This document shows, piece by piece, positions 42,212-51,173 of a stretch of 64,000 nucleotides of DNA. This DNA comes from JAEUOS01 sp964470865 (GTDB lineage Bacteria > Pseudomonadota > Gammaproteobacteria > Burkholderiales > JAEUOS01): the NCBI GenBank assembly GCA_964470865.1, contig CAYYFR010000005.1, positions 21,025 to 85,024 on the forward strand, given 5' to 3'. The notes under the pieces were generated by a model. That model saw nothing but the letters and a program-made list of their open reading frames with translations, did no database searches and was not told the DNA's origin. A program made the translations under genes and the position numbers. Numbering within the stretch: position 1 is the stretch's first letter; each line of letters starts with the position of its first letter.

Positions 42212-45190
42212 TCAGCCGAGCGCGGATAGCAGGTTCTGCGCTTCCGCTTGCTGCGTCGCGCTGCCTTCTTTCAATACTTCCTGCAACAATTCCCTGGCAC
42301 CTTCCTTGTCGCCCATATCCTGATAGGCCTTGGCGAGGTCAAGCTTGGTGGCAGCGTCGTCCACGGGCCCTTCGTTACCGGGAGCGGCTTGGGCGTCGAC
42401 CGGCAAATCCAGGTTGATGCCCGAAAGGTCGAAGTCCATCATATTGCCGGCTGCAGCAGTCGATGCTGCTGCGCCACTCGACGCCGGCGCATCTGCGCCC
42501 AGATCAAAGTCAAAATCGATCGTCGGCGAAGGCAACTCCGGCGGCCGTACATCCGCCAGCGGTTGGGTCTCGTCCATCGAGTGATCAAGAGCATCGCCTG
42601 AAAGTGCCTGCGGGGCGTCCATGATCAGGGTTCCGCCAGGCGCGAAGTCGGTCACCGGCGTGACCGCAGGGGCGGCCACCGGCACGGGATCGGACCCGCC
42701 GATGTCGAAATCCAGGCTCATGCCCAGATCGCCTTCCGGCGCTGCCGCGCCGATATCAAGTTCAAAGTCAGGGGTGCTTGTAGTAAAGGCAAGCGGCTGC
42801 GTCACCGCCCCACCGAGGTCGAAATCGACGTCGACGGACGGCGCCGCAGCCTGCACCGGAGCGAGTGACAGCGTCTTGGTCATGCTGTCAGGCGCAACCG
42901 CAGCGGCACCAGGAAAGGCCGCCATTTGCATGGTCGATTCCATGTCCGCTGGCGCCGATGCGGCCGCCGCCGCCGCCAACGTACCTGCACCGAGAGTCAC
43001 TGTCGATGTCACCGCAGAACCGGCGGGCGATTTGCCTGCGCCGGAGGCGCTGAACAAAGGGTTGCCCGGCATCAGGGCGCGCCCGAGTTCGGCAGCACGG
43101 GCCCAATGTTCGCCCTGCCCGCCGGTGGCAGCGTGCAAATCCCTGGCATGGCTTTCGAACGAAGCCGCATCGGCACGCTGGCTGTAGATTTCCATCAGTT
43201 TGGTGCGAACGGCGTGCCGCGCCGGATCTTTCTGCAGCGCCTCCTTCAAAATTTCCTCGGCCTGGGCGTCACGCCCATAAGCCATGTAAACATCTGCTTC
43301 GGCAACCGGGTCGACCTCGTCGGCATCGATGGAGCCACTGCTGACCTGACTGAAATCGCTCTGGAACGAGCTGTTGCCGGTATCCACACTCTGACCACCG
43401 GTGTTGCCAAATACCGAATTGGCTTTGAGGTCGCCGCCGGTGATGATGCTGTTCTCGAACTTCTCGACCTTGCGCTTGCGGCGCACGGCGTAGGCAGCAT
43501 AGCCTCCCAGTAGCGCAAGTACGCCAGCGCCGCCGGCGAGATACGCAGGGTTGTCGAGGAACTCGTCCATCAGGCTCGGCTCGGGCGGCGGCGGAGGCGG
43601 TGGCGCCATGGCCTTCTTGGGCGGTGCCTTGGCCGCATCTGCGGGCGCTGGCGTTGTCGCCTGGGCGGGGTCCGCGGCCTTCGGTGCGTCCGTAGGCTTG
43701 GGCGCCTCTGCCACCACCGGCGGCGCGTCAGCCGCTTTCGGTGCATCTGCAGGCTTGGGTGCATCGGCGGTTTTGGGCGCGTCCGCAGCCTTGGGCGGCT
43801 CCGCTGCCTTCGCAGCTTCAGCAGCCTTCATTGGTTCGGGCGCCTTCGGTGGTTCTGCTGCCTTGGGAGGCTCTGGCGCCTTTGCCGGCTCGACCGCTTT
43901 GGGAGGCTCCGGTTTGGCCGGCGGGGTCGCCGCCGCCATCTTTGGTGCTTCAGCCTTGGGCACATCGGCTTTTGGCGCCGGCGCGGCCGGGGCTGCGGCC
44001 TTGGCTTGCGCCTGTTTCTGCATATCCGCAAGTTGCTGGTTTTTCACTTCCGCCAGTTTCTGCAGATCCTTGACATTCTTTTCGAGTTCGGCCTCACGGG
44101 CTTTCGCGTCCTTGAGAGCCCGCTCCTTGGCGACCTTGTCTTCCTCGGGAGCCTTGGGTTTGCCTTTGCCGCCATCCTTCGCGGCGCCCGGGTCCGCCTT
44201 CGACAACTTCAGTTGATCCTTGGCATCGCCTTTCTGCGCCTTGTCTTCAACTTTTGCGGTGATGCGGCCTTGCGCAGCCTGCTTGGGCGCATCGGCCTTG
44301 GCTGCAGGCGCTGCCTGCACGTTGCCTGCGAGCTTGTCTTGATACGCGCGCCAATCCGCCGCTTGCGCGGTGACCACCCGCCGCGCATCATTCTGGGCCA
44401 CGCCGGCCGCATTGTCCTTGTCCGGCAAATTCAGAATCACGCCGCTTTTCATGCGGTTGATATTGCCGCCGACAAACGCATCCGGATTGCTGCGCTGGAT
44501 CGCCACCAGCATTTGCTCCAGAGTGACGCCCTCAGGCTTGGACTGGCGGGCAATCTTGCCCAGGGTATCGCCCCTCTTGACTTCGTAGCTGCCGGCAACC
44601 TTGGGGGCAGCTTCGGGTTTGGCCGCAGGCGCCGGCTTGGCCGCCGGTGGCGCTGGCTTGACTGCAGGCGCAACGGCAATTGGCGCACGGGCAGCGGGTG
44701 CTTCAACCATACGCGGAGCTTCTACAGGCGCTACCGGCTTGGGCTCGGCGGTGGCAACTTGCGGCACCATCGGCTTCATGTCGGCCGGATCGAGCAGGAA
44801 GGTGTATTCGCGGATTAGCCGCCCGGTAGCCCAGTTCAACTCGACGAGCATGTCGAGGAACGGTTCGTTGATCGGCTGGCTGGAGACGAGGTTGATGAAA
44901 AATTGGCCGGATGGGCGTCGCGCGACGCTGAACCGGATGCCGAGCAGCGCCGGGTTGTAGTCGATACCGGCCTGCCGGAATGCATCGGGCGAAGCCAGGC
45001 GCGACGTCAGGCTGGTCGCCTCCTCGCGCGTAACGGCCGTCAAGTCAATCTCGGCCCGCAGCGGTTGGCCAAGCGCCGATGTAACGGTCAGCTTGCCAAG
45101 GCCTGCAGCACCGACGGGCGCTGTCAACGCCAAGCCCGCGAGAGCCAACGCGGCGGCAACAACGATCTTCTTGAGTTTGTGTTGTCTCAC
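42212..45190 (-). CDS. fimV: FimV/HubP-family polar peptidoglycan-binding protein
   Basis: A 992-residue envelope protein. A signal peptide ends near PVGAAG; residues 30-140 form the FimV N-terminal domain (GKLTVTSALGQPLRAEIDL). A LysM domain (YEVKRGDTLGKIARQ) is near 205-255. A coiled coil at about 350-395 is followed by an Ala/Pro/Lys-rich repeat region at about 400-535, one span near 545-565 (AYLAGGAGVLALLGGYAAY), an acidic cytoplasmic part with TPR-like helices, and the C-terminal FimV domain (KLDLAKAYQDMGDKEGARE). The family organises the cell pole and type IV pili. GTG start. Confidence 0.93.
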   Translation of the reverse strand: MRQHKLKKIVVAAALALAGLALTAPVGAAGLGKLTVTSALGQPLRAEIDLTAVTREEATSLTSRLASPDAFRQAGIDYNPALLGIRFSVARRPSGQFFINLVSSQPINEPFLDMLVELNWATGRLIREYTFLLDPADMKPMVPQVATAEPKPVAPVEAPRMVEAPAARAPIAVAPAVKPAPPAAKPAPAAKPEAAPKVAGSYEVKRGDTLGKIARQSKPEGVTLEQMLVAIQRSNPDAFVGGNINRMKSGVILNLPDKDNAAGVAQNDARRVVTAQAADWRAYQDKLAGNVQAAPAAKADAPKQAAQGRITAKVEDKAQKGDAKDQLKLSKADPGAAKDGGKGKPKAPEEDKVAKERALKDAKAREAELEKNVKDLQKLAEVKNQQLADMQKQAQAKAAAPAAPAPKADVPKAEAPKMAAATPPAKPEPPKAVEPAKAPEPPKAAEPPKAPEPMKAAEAAKAAEPPKAADAPKTADAPKPADAPKAADAPPVVAEAPKPTDAPKAADPAQATTPAPADAAKAPPKKAMAPPPPPPPEPSLMDEFLDNPAYLAGGAGVLALLGGYAAYAVRRKRKVEKFENSIITGGDLKANSVFGNTGGQSVDTGNSSFQSDFSQVSSGSIDADEVDPVAEADVYMAYGRDAQAEEILKEALQKDPARHAVRTKLMEIYSQRADAASFESHARDLHAATGGQGEHWARAAELGRALMPGNPLFSASGAGKSPAGSAVTSTVTLGAGTLAAAAAASAPADMESTMQMAAFPGAAAVAPDSMTKTLSLAPVQAAAPSVDVDFDLGGAVTQPLAFTTSTPDFELDIGAAAPEGDLGMSLDFDIGGSDPVPVAAPAVTPVTDFAPGGTLIMDAPQALSGDALDHSMDETQPLADVRPPELPSPTIDFDFDLGADAPASSGAAASTAAAGNMMDFDLSGINLDLPVDAQAAPGNEGPVDDAATKLDLAKAYQDMGDKEGARELLQEVLKEGSATQQAEAQNLLSALG

Positions 45191-45474
45191 AATGTGTAAC
45201 CCCCGGCTCCCGCATGAATCTTTGGGCGGCCCTAAACGAAGACTTCAACCCCGATCGTCGACCTACTGGGCGACCTACTGGGCGACCTACTGGGCGATCG
45301 ACGATGCTGATAACAGGGGCAAAAAGCCCAAGATAACGGTTTTCCCCAGATTATGAAGTTAACATCAAAAGGTTAGCGATGCAAGCTAACCCTTGACTTG
45401 AAGTGTGACGTGTGCCACGACTGATGCACGCCTGTTGGGTCGGCGCAACGCCACCTTGCGAACAGCCCCGTGAA
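45191..45474. other. asd-fimV spacer with tandem repeat
   Basis: The 284-bp gap upstream of fimV has no gene. It holds three 12-bp tandem units (described separately) and a GGGC-AAAAA-GCCC hairpin near 45314-45330. A fimV promoter is expected here; no strong sigma-70 pair was recognised. Confidence 0.6.
45253..45305. repeat. Three 12-bp tandem units bracketed by an inverted repeat
   Basis: The unit CGACCTACTGGG is repeated exactly three times at 45259-45294. The array is framed by GATCGTCGA (45253-45261) and TCGACGAT (45298-45305), inverted with 8 matching bases. It lies 69-104 bp upstream of the fimV start. Confidence 0.85.
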
Positions 45475-46590
45475 TCAGCGGTCAAGCACAATCCTCAGCA
45501 TGCGCCGCAAAGGCTCGGCCGCGCCCCACAACAACTGGTCGCCAACGGTAAAAGCAGAAAGGTATTGCGGCCCCATCGACAACTTGCGCAAGCGGCCCAC
45601 CGGAATACCAAGGGTGCCGTTGACCGCTGCCGGTGAAAGCGCCTTTACAGTTTCTTCGCGCCGGTTGGGAACGACACGCGCCCATGGGTTGGCGGCCGCC
45701 AGCATGCCTTCAACCTCGTCTAACGGCACATCGCGCTTGAGCTTGATGGTCAGGGCCTGCGAATGGCAGCGCATGGCGCCGATGCGCACGCATAGTCCAT
45801 CGATCGGAACCGGATTCGCGGAGCGCCCGAGAATCTTGTTGCCTTCGGCACCGGCCTTCCATTCTTCGCGGCTCATGCCGTTGCCCAAATCACGGTCGAT
45901 CCAGGCGATCAGGCTGCCTGCAAGTGGCGCACCGATCTCCCTGGCGGGGAAGGCGGGGGCACGCAGCAGTGCGGCAACCTCGCGGTCGATATCAAGAATC
46001 GCCGCAGCCGGATCATCGAGCATGGCCTTGGCAACCTGATGCGCCGCACCCATTTGCACAAGCAACTCGCGCATGCTGGCCGCCCCCGCCCCGGAGGCCG
46101 CCTGATAGGTCATGGCGCTCAGCCATTCAATCAGATCCGCCTTGAACAGCCCGTCGAGCGCCATCAGCATCAGACTCACGGTGCAGTTGCCGCCGATGAA
46201 GTCACGCATACCGGCCGACAGGCCATTCTTGATGACCTCCATGTTGACCGGGTCAAGGATGATGATGGCGTCGTCCTGCATGCGCAACGCCGAGGCTGCG
46301 TCAATCCAGTAGCCGCGCCAGCCGGCGGCGCGCAGCTTCGGGTAGATCTCGCCGGTCCAGTCGCCTCCCTGGCAGGTCAGGATGATGTCCATCGCCTTGA
46401 GGGCCTCGATGCTGCCCGCATCGTGCAGCTTGCCAGTGCCCTTGCCTGCCACTGCCGGGCCATCGGCACCGACGGCGGATGTCGAGAAGAAATACGCTTC
46501 GATGTGGGCAAAATCCCCTTCGTCCTGCATGCGCTGCATCAGCACCGAGCCCACCATGCCGCGCCATCCGACCAAGCCTACTTTTTGCAT
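45475..46590 (-). CDS. asd: Aspartate-semialdehyde dehydrogenase
   Basis: A 371-residue NADPH enzyme of the lysine/threonine/methionine branch. MQKVGLVGWRGMVGSVLMQR is the nucleotide motif, GGNCTVSLM carries the active-site cysteine, and AMTYQAASGAGAASMREL follows as in the gammaproteobacterial type. The ATG at 46590 has a GAGG site. The frame stays open far upstream into leuB, but that part has no dehydrogenase character. It follows leuB by 80 bp. Confidence 0.96.
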   Translation of the reverse strand: MQKVGLVGWRGMVGSVLMQRMQDEGDFAHIEAYFFSTSAVGADGPAVAGKGTGKLHDAGSIEALKAMDIILTCQGGDWTGEIYPKLRAAGWRGYWIDAASALRMQDDAIIILDPVNMEVIKNGLSAGMRDFIGGNCTVSLMLMALDGLFKADLIEWLSAMTYQAASGAGAASMRELLVQMGAAHQVAKAMLDDPAAAILDIDREVAALLRAPAFPAREIGAPLAGSLIAWIDRDLGNGMSREEWKAGAEGNKILGRSANPVPIDGLCVRIGAMRCHSQALTIKLKRDVPLDEVEGMLAAANPWARVVPNRREETVKALSPAAVNGTLGIPVGRLRKLSMGPQYLSAFTVGDQLLWGAAEPLRRMLRIVLDR

Positions 46591-46670
46591 GTCCTGCCTC
46601 ACTTGCTGGTTGTCAATCCATCCCGGCCCGGCCGTCAGCGGCCGTAAACCCTGACAACCGAAACGCTGTG

Positions 46671-47738
46671 CTACAGCGCTTTCAACACCGCGTCGCCCAT
46701 TTCGACGGTGCCCACCTTGGTGGTACCGGTCTCGAAAATGTCGGCGGTCCGCAAGCCTTGCGCCAGCACCTTGCGCACCGCTGCCTCGATACTCAGCGCT
46801 GCCGCCTCTTGCTCGAACGAATAGCGCAGCATCATCGCCGCCGAAAGGATTGTCGCCAACGGATTTGCAAGGTTCTTGCCGGCGATATCCGGCGCCGAAC
46901 CGTGTATCGGCTCGTACAAACCCTTGCGGGTCTCGTTGAGCGAAGCCGAGGGCTGCATGCCGATCGAACCGGTCAGCATCGATGCCTCGTCGGAAAGTAT
47001 GTCGCCGAACATGTTGCCGGTGACAATCACATCGAACTGCTTGGGGTTGCGGATCAGTTGCATTGCAGCGTTGTCGACATACATGCTCGAATATTCGATA
47101 TCCGGATACTCGGTGGCGACCGCAGCCGCGATCTCTTTCCAGAACTGCATGGTTTCGAGCACATTGGCCTTGTCGACCGAGCACAGGCGCCGCTTGCGCT
47201 TGCGTGCCGCCAGAAACCCGACGTGCATGATGCGCCGGATCTCACCTTCGGCGTAGCGCATGGTGTCGAAGCCTTCGCGCTGCCCCTTGAAGGGTCCATC
47301 CTCGACTACCCGGACGCCGCGCGGCTGGCCAAAATAGATATCGCCGGTGAGTTCGCGCAGGATCAGGATATCCAGCCCCGACACGATCTCCGGCTTGAGA
47401 GTGGAAGCGTTGACAAGCTCGGGATAAACAATCGACGGGCGCAGGTTGGCAAAAAGGTTCAGGTGTTTGCGCAAACCCAATACCGCCTGCTCGGGCCGCT
47501 TGGCCCGCGGCAGGCTGTCGTATTGCCAGCCACCCACCGCGCCGAACAGGATGGCGTCGGCCGCCTTGGCCAGAGCCAGCGTCGAATCCGGCAGCGGGTC
47601 ACCGAGCTGATCGAACGCGGTGCCGCCAACCGGCGCCTCCTCGAGCGTCAGCGGCAAAGCCAGCGCCTTTAGAACCCGCACCGCCTGGGTCGTGATTTCC
47701 GTGCCGATGCCGTCACCCGGCAATACTGCGATCTTCAT
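46671..47738 (-). CDS. leuB: 3-isopropylmalate dehydrogenase
   Basis: A 355-residue NAD-dependent beta-decarboxylating dehydrogenase. MKIAVLPGDGIGTE is the N terminus; RKHLNLFANLRP carries the substrate arginines; GNMFGDILSDEASMLTGSIGM has the metal aspartates. Its ATG overlaps the leuD stop (ATGA). It is the third enzyme of leucine synthesis in this leftward cluster. Confidence 0.97.
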   Translation of the reverse strand: MKIAVLPGDGIGTEITTQAVRVLKALALPLTLEEAPVGGTAFDQLGDPLPDSTLALAKAADAILFGAVGGWQYDSLPRAKRPEQAVLGLRKHLNLFANLRPSIVYPELVNASTLKPEIVSGLDILILRELTGDIYFGQPRGVRVVEDGPFKGQREGFDTMRYAEGEIRRIMHVGFLAARKRKRRLCSVDKANVLETMQFWKEIAAAVATEYPDIEYSSMYVDNAAMQLIRNPKQFDVIVTGNMFGDILSDEASMLTGSIGMQPSASLNETRKGLYEPIHGSAPDIAGKNLANPLATILSAAMMLRYSFEQEAAALSIEAAVRKVLAQGLRTADIFETGTTKVGTVEMGDAVLKAL

Positions 47739-48388
47739 GCGACGATCCTGGTATTGAAATAATAGGGATGGCGCGCACGGCGCTCAGCTTCAAAGGCGCG
47801 AATCTTGTCGGCCTGCCTCAAGGTCAGGCCGATATCGTCAAAACCGTTGGTCAGACAGAACTTGCGGTGCGGCGTGATATCGAACCCGTAGCTCTCGCCA
47901 TCCGGCGCCAGCACCACCTGGCTTGCGAGATCGACCGTTAGCTGATATCCGACGAAACCGTTGATGCCGTCGATCAGGCGTCGCACCGTGCTCTCCGGAA
48001 GAACGAGCGGCAACAGGCCATTTTTGTAGCAGTTGTTGAAGAATATATCGGCGAACGAGGGGGCGATCACACTGCGAAAACCATATTGCTGCAGGGCCCA
48101 CGGCGCGTGTTCGCGCGAAGACCCGCAGCCGAAATTCTTGCCGGCCACCAGGATCGACGCACCGCGGTAGCGTGGATAGTTGAGCACGAAATCCGGATTC
48201 GGCACGCGAGAGGCAGGGTCCTTTCCCGGTTCGCCCACGTCCTTGTAGCGCCAGGCATCGAACAGGTTCTCGCCGAAGCCGGTGCGATGAATCGACTTGA
48301 GAAACTGCTTGGGAATGATCGCGTCGGTATCGACGTTGTCGCGATCCATCGGGGCCGCAAGGCCTTTGTGCAAAACGAACTTGTCCAT
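47735..48388 (-). CDS. leuD: 3-isopropylmalate dehydratase small subunit
   Basis: A 217-residue partner of LeuC. MDKFVLHKGLAAPMDRDNVDTD is the standard start and FGCGSSREHAPWAL the swivel-domain motif. The frame is open to 48619, but those residues lie in the leuC coding end. It is 47 bp after leuC, with a strong hairpin in the gap and AAGGAACC as the ribosome site. Confidence 0.96.
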   Translation of the reverse strand: MDKFVLHKGLAAPMDRDNVDTDAIIPKQFLKSIHRTGFGENLFDAWRYKDVGEPGKDPASRVPNPDFVLNYPRYRGASILVAGKNFGCGSSREHAPWALQQYGFRSVIAPSFADIFFNNCYKNGLLPLVLPESTVRRLIDGINGFVGYQLTVDLASQVVLAPDGESYGFDITPHRKFCLTNGFDDIGLTLRQADKIRAFEAERRARHPYYFNTRIVA

Positions 48389-48405
48389 CGATGGGTTCCT
48401 TGTCG

Positions 48406-48430
48406 GGCACCCGCGATCCACGCGGGTGCC
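48406..48430 (-). promoter_or_regulatory. leuC-leuD intercistronic hairpin
   Basis: A perfect 10-bp stem GGCACCCGCG / CGCGGGTGCC with a 5-base loop sits between the leuC stop and the leuD start. There is no T tract downstream, and the leuD ribosome site follows within a few bases. It is more likely an mRNA processing or stability element than a terminator. Confidence 0.55.
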
Positions 48431-48435
48431 GTCTT

Positions 48436-49857
48436 TCAAATGAGCTTGCGAACGTCGGCGAATTTGCCCTCGATGGCAGCCGCTGCCGCCATTGCCGGGC
48501 TCACCAGGTGGGTGCGGCCACCGGCGCCCTGGCGCCCTTCGAAATTGCGGTTCGAGGTCGAGGCACAACGCTCGCCCGGCTCCAGCTTGTCGGCGTTCAT
48601 CGCCAGGCACATCGAGCATCCGGGTTCACGCCATTCAAAGCCGGCATCGATGAATACCCGATCCAGCCCCTCGGCTTCGGCCTGCGCCTTGACCAGGCCC
48701 GATCCGGGCACAACCAGCGCAAGCTTGACATTGGCGGCAACCCGCCGTCCGAGACGCTTGACCACCCACGCGGCCTGACGCATGTCCTCGATGCGCGAAT
48801 TGGTGCAGGAGCCGATGAACACCTTGTCTATGCGGATGTCGGTAATCGCCATGTTCGGCTGCAAACCCATGTAGGTCAACGCACCCTCGATACTGCTGCG
48901 CCGCGCGGCATCCTTTTCGCGCTCGGGGTCCGGGACCCGGCCTTCGATGGTGGTCACCATTTCAGGCGAGGTACCCCAGGTGACATGCGGCAGGATGTCC
49001 TCACCGCGCATTTCCACGGCGGCATCGAACTTCGCGCCGGGGTCAGACTTGAGCGTTTTCCAGTATTCCACCGCGACATCCCATTGCGCGCCCTTGGGCG
49101 CGAACGGACGCCCCTTGAGGTAGGCCGCCGTCGCTTCGTCAAACGCCACCAAGCCGGCGCGCGCGCCGGCTTCGATGGCCATGTTGCACAGGGTCATGCG
49201 GCCTTCGAGCGACAACGCGCGCACCGCGCTGCCGGCAAACTCGATGGCGCAACCGGTGCCACCGGCAGTCCCGATCCTGCCGATGATCGCCAGTGCCATG
49301 TCCTTGGCCGTCACCCCTGCTGGCAGCTTGCCATCGACCTTGACCAGCATCGACTTCATTTTCTTGGTGACCAGGCACTGGGTCGCCAGCACATGCTCGA
49401 CTTCCGAGGTACCGATGCCGTGTGCCAGGCAGGCAAAGGCGCCATGGGTCGAGGTATGCGAATCGCCGCACACCACCGTCATGCCGGGCAGCGTGGCGCC
49501 CTGCTCCGGTCCGATCACGTGCACGATGCCCTGGCGTTTGTCGAGAAACGGAAAGTAGGCAAGCGCGCCGAAGGCCTTGATGTTGCGATCAAGCGTAACC
49601 ACCATCTCGCGCGCGACAGTATCGGTAATGCCATCGATGCCCAGATCCCAGCCGGTGGTGGGCGTGTTGTGATCGGCGGTACAGACGATCGAATCGGTGC
49701 GCCACACCGGACGCCCGGCGGCCCGCAGCCCGTCGAATGCCTGCGGGCTGGTGACCTCATGCACCAGATGCCGGTCGATGTACAACAGGCCGGTACCGTC
49801 TTCCTCGGAATGCACCAAGTGTGCATCCCAAAGTTTGTCGTAGAGCGTTTGCGACAT
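48436..49857 (-). CDS. leuC: 3-isopropylmalate dehydratase large subunit
   Basis: A 473-residue aconitase-superfamily subunit. The 4Fe-4S cluster cysteines are in GSCTNSRIEDMRQ and CSMCLAMN. MSQTLYDKLWDAHLV is the standard N terminus, so the longer open frame to 50298, inside hemY, is ignored. It starts the leuC-leuD-leuB-asd run. The 139-bp gap upstream carries a CATAAT -10-like element near 49912, without a strong -35. Confidence 0.97.
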   Translation of the reverse strand: MSQTLYDKLWDAHLVHSEEDGTGLLYIDRHLVHEVTSPQAFDGLRAAGRPVWRTDSIVCTADHNTPTTGWDLGIDGITDTVAREMVVTLDRNIKAFGALAYFPFLDKRQGIVHVIGPEQGATLPGMTVVCGDSHTSTHGAFACLAHGIGTSEVEHVLATQCLVTKKMKSMLVKVDGKLPAGVTAKDMALAIIGRIGTAGGTGCAIEFAGSAVRALSLEGRMTLCNMAIEAGARAGLVAFDEATAAYLKGRPFAPKGAQWDVAVEYWKTLKSDPGAKFDAAVEMRGEDILPHVTWGTSPEMVTTIEGRVPDPEREKDAARRSSIEGALTYMGLQPNMAITDIRIDKVFIGSCTNSRIEDMRQAAWVVKRLGRRVAANVKLALVVPGSGLVKAQAEAEGLDRVFIDAGFEWREPGCSMCLAMNADKLEPGERCASTSNRNFEGRQGAGGRTHLVSPAMAAAAAIEGKFADVRKLI

Positions 49858-49938
49858 GGGAAAGATGCCCCTTTTTGCAGCAATGGTGTGACTGGGAAGA
49901 GACTTGGAATTATGCCATACCGGGCGGCCCCAAACTCC

Positions 49939-49964
49939 GTGCTGCGGCCACGTGCTGCGGCCAC
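49939..49964. repeat. 13-bp direct duplication upstream of leuC
   Basis: GTGCTGCGGCCAC occurs twice in immediate succession in the hemY-leuC gap. It looks like a slippage duplication and has no clear function. Confidence 0.75.
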
Positions 49965-49996
49965 CACTTGCGCTTGTGGGCACCACTGCGCGCGGA

Positions 49997-51172
49997 TCAG
50001 GCTTGTGCCGCCATGCGGAACTGGCGGTTCGCCTCATCGGTGCGGCCCGCAGCGTCATGGACGCGCGCCAATGCAACGTGCACGCGCGCCGCCGGCCGCA
50101 ATGCCAGCGACAGTTCGAGATACTCCTGCGCCTTGCCCCACAAGCCCTTGGCGGCGCAAATCCGCCCAAGCGTGAACAGCAGGCCCGCCTCGCCCGGGTA
50201 GCGCGCGCGCCATGCCTCGCAGCGTTCCAGGCGCGCGCTGCCACCGGCGTCGTCGCAATCCGCGTACAGGGCGCCAAGCTCGTCGTCCCAGACCACATCC
50301 AGCGCGGCCTCGATCAATTCACCGGCTTCGGCGAAAACACCTGCTGCGATCAGGGCCTGCGCGATGATTCGCGCCACCGGCACCATCAATCGCTCATCGC
50401 GCGGCACGCGCCGCAAGCGGTGGCGCAGAATTTCCTGGTCTGCAGTGGCGAACAAGCCTGCATACGCCGCTTCACGGGTCTTGTGCATCAGCGCGGGATG
50501 GATGGCCTTGTGTTCCTCCAGTTGGCGCGCGGTGCGCAGGGCCTCGTCCCAGGCGCCTGACCGCGACATCGAGGTGAGCGCAAGGCGCTGGGTTGCGATG
50601 TGGCGTGCCCCGCCGCGCTTGAGTTCTGCCAGCACTTCCAGTGCTTCGGCATCGCGCCGCTGCTCCGACAGCAGTTCCGCACGGGTCATGAGAACGGCAT
50701 GCAACAAGGACTTTCCGCCATCCCTGGTGGCCGCCCGCGAAGCGCGCTCAAGCCACTCTTCACGCAACTCCGAACGACCCAGCTGATGCGCCGCGCGCGC
50801 CGCCACCAGTGCTGCAAGAGCGGGCTCTTCACCGGTGTCATGCGCCAGTCGCGCTGCGCGTTCGGCACGTGTGTAGCGCCCTTCGTGCGTGCTGACCAGG
50901 GCGTCGAACAGCGCGTGGCGCGCTTTCTGGCGCAAGCGCGTGGCGCGAAACTCGCGCACCATGTCGGGCAAGCGCAGGGTGTAGGCTGCGGCGCGCACGA
51001 AAAAGTACAAGAGCACGAACGCGCTTATCTGCAGAATCGCAAACAGGGTCAGTGAAAGCTCGATGCGCTTGGGCGCCACGAACAGCAGCACGTAACCATC
51101 GTTGTAGCGCGCCGTAAGTGACAGGCCAACCGCGGTGGCGAACAAGGCCAGGATCCAGAACAGGCCGCGCAT
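49997..51172 (-). CDS. hemY: HemY-type TPR membrane protein
   Basis: A 391-residue protein with two N-terminal spans (WILALFATAVGLSLTA and LTLFAILQISAFVLLYFFV) and a cytoplasmic TPR-like helical region. This HemY is not protoporphyrinogen oxidase of Bacillus; it is the proteobacterial HemY_N family, found after hemX and thought to support late haem synthesis. It lies one base after the hemX stop region. Confidence 0.92.
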   Translation of the reverse strand: MRGLFWILALFATAVGLSLTARYNDGYVLLFVAPKRIELSLTLFAILQISAFVLLYFFVRAAAYTLRLPDMVREFRATRLRQKARHALFDALVSTHEGRYTRAERAARLAHDTGEEPALAALVAARAAHQLGRSELREEWLERASRAATRDGGKSLLHAVLMTRAELLSEQRRDAEALEVLAELKRGGARHIATQRLALTSMSRSGAWDEALRTARQLEEHKAIHPALMHKTREAAYAGLFATADQEILRHRLRRVPRDERLMVPVARIIAQALIAAGVFAEAGELIEAALDVVWDDELGALYADCDDAGGSARLERCEAWRARYPGEAGLLFTLGRICAAKGLWGKAQEYLELSLALRPAARVHVALARVHDAAGRTDEANRQFRMAAQA

Positions 51173-51173
51173 G

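Noticed and set aside
43585..43990. DNA repeats as a mobile or CRISPR element
   Set aside because: They are in-frame codons for an Ala/Pro/Lys linker in FimV.
45259..45294. CRISPR array
   Set aside because: The units are 12 bp and directly adjacent without spacers, and no cas genes are present.
46591..47184. Extension of asd upstream into leuB
   Set aside because: The residues lack dehydrogenase character, and MQKVGLVGWRG with a GAGG site at 46590 is the standard start.
48391..50175. Open frame of 594 codons on the plus strand opposite leuC/leuD
   Set aside because: It crosses several real genes and intergenic gaps, with no recognisable motif; leuC motifs on the other strand are decisive.
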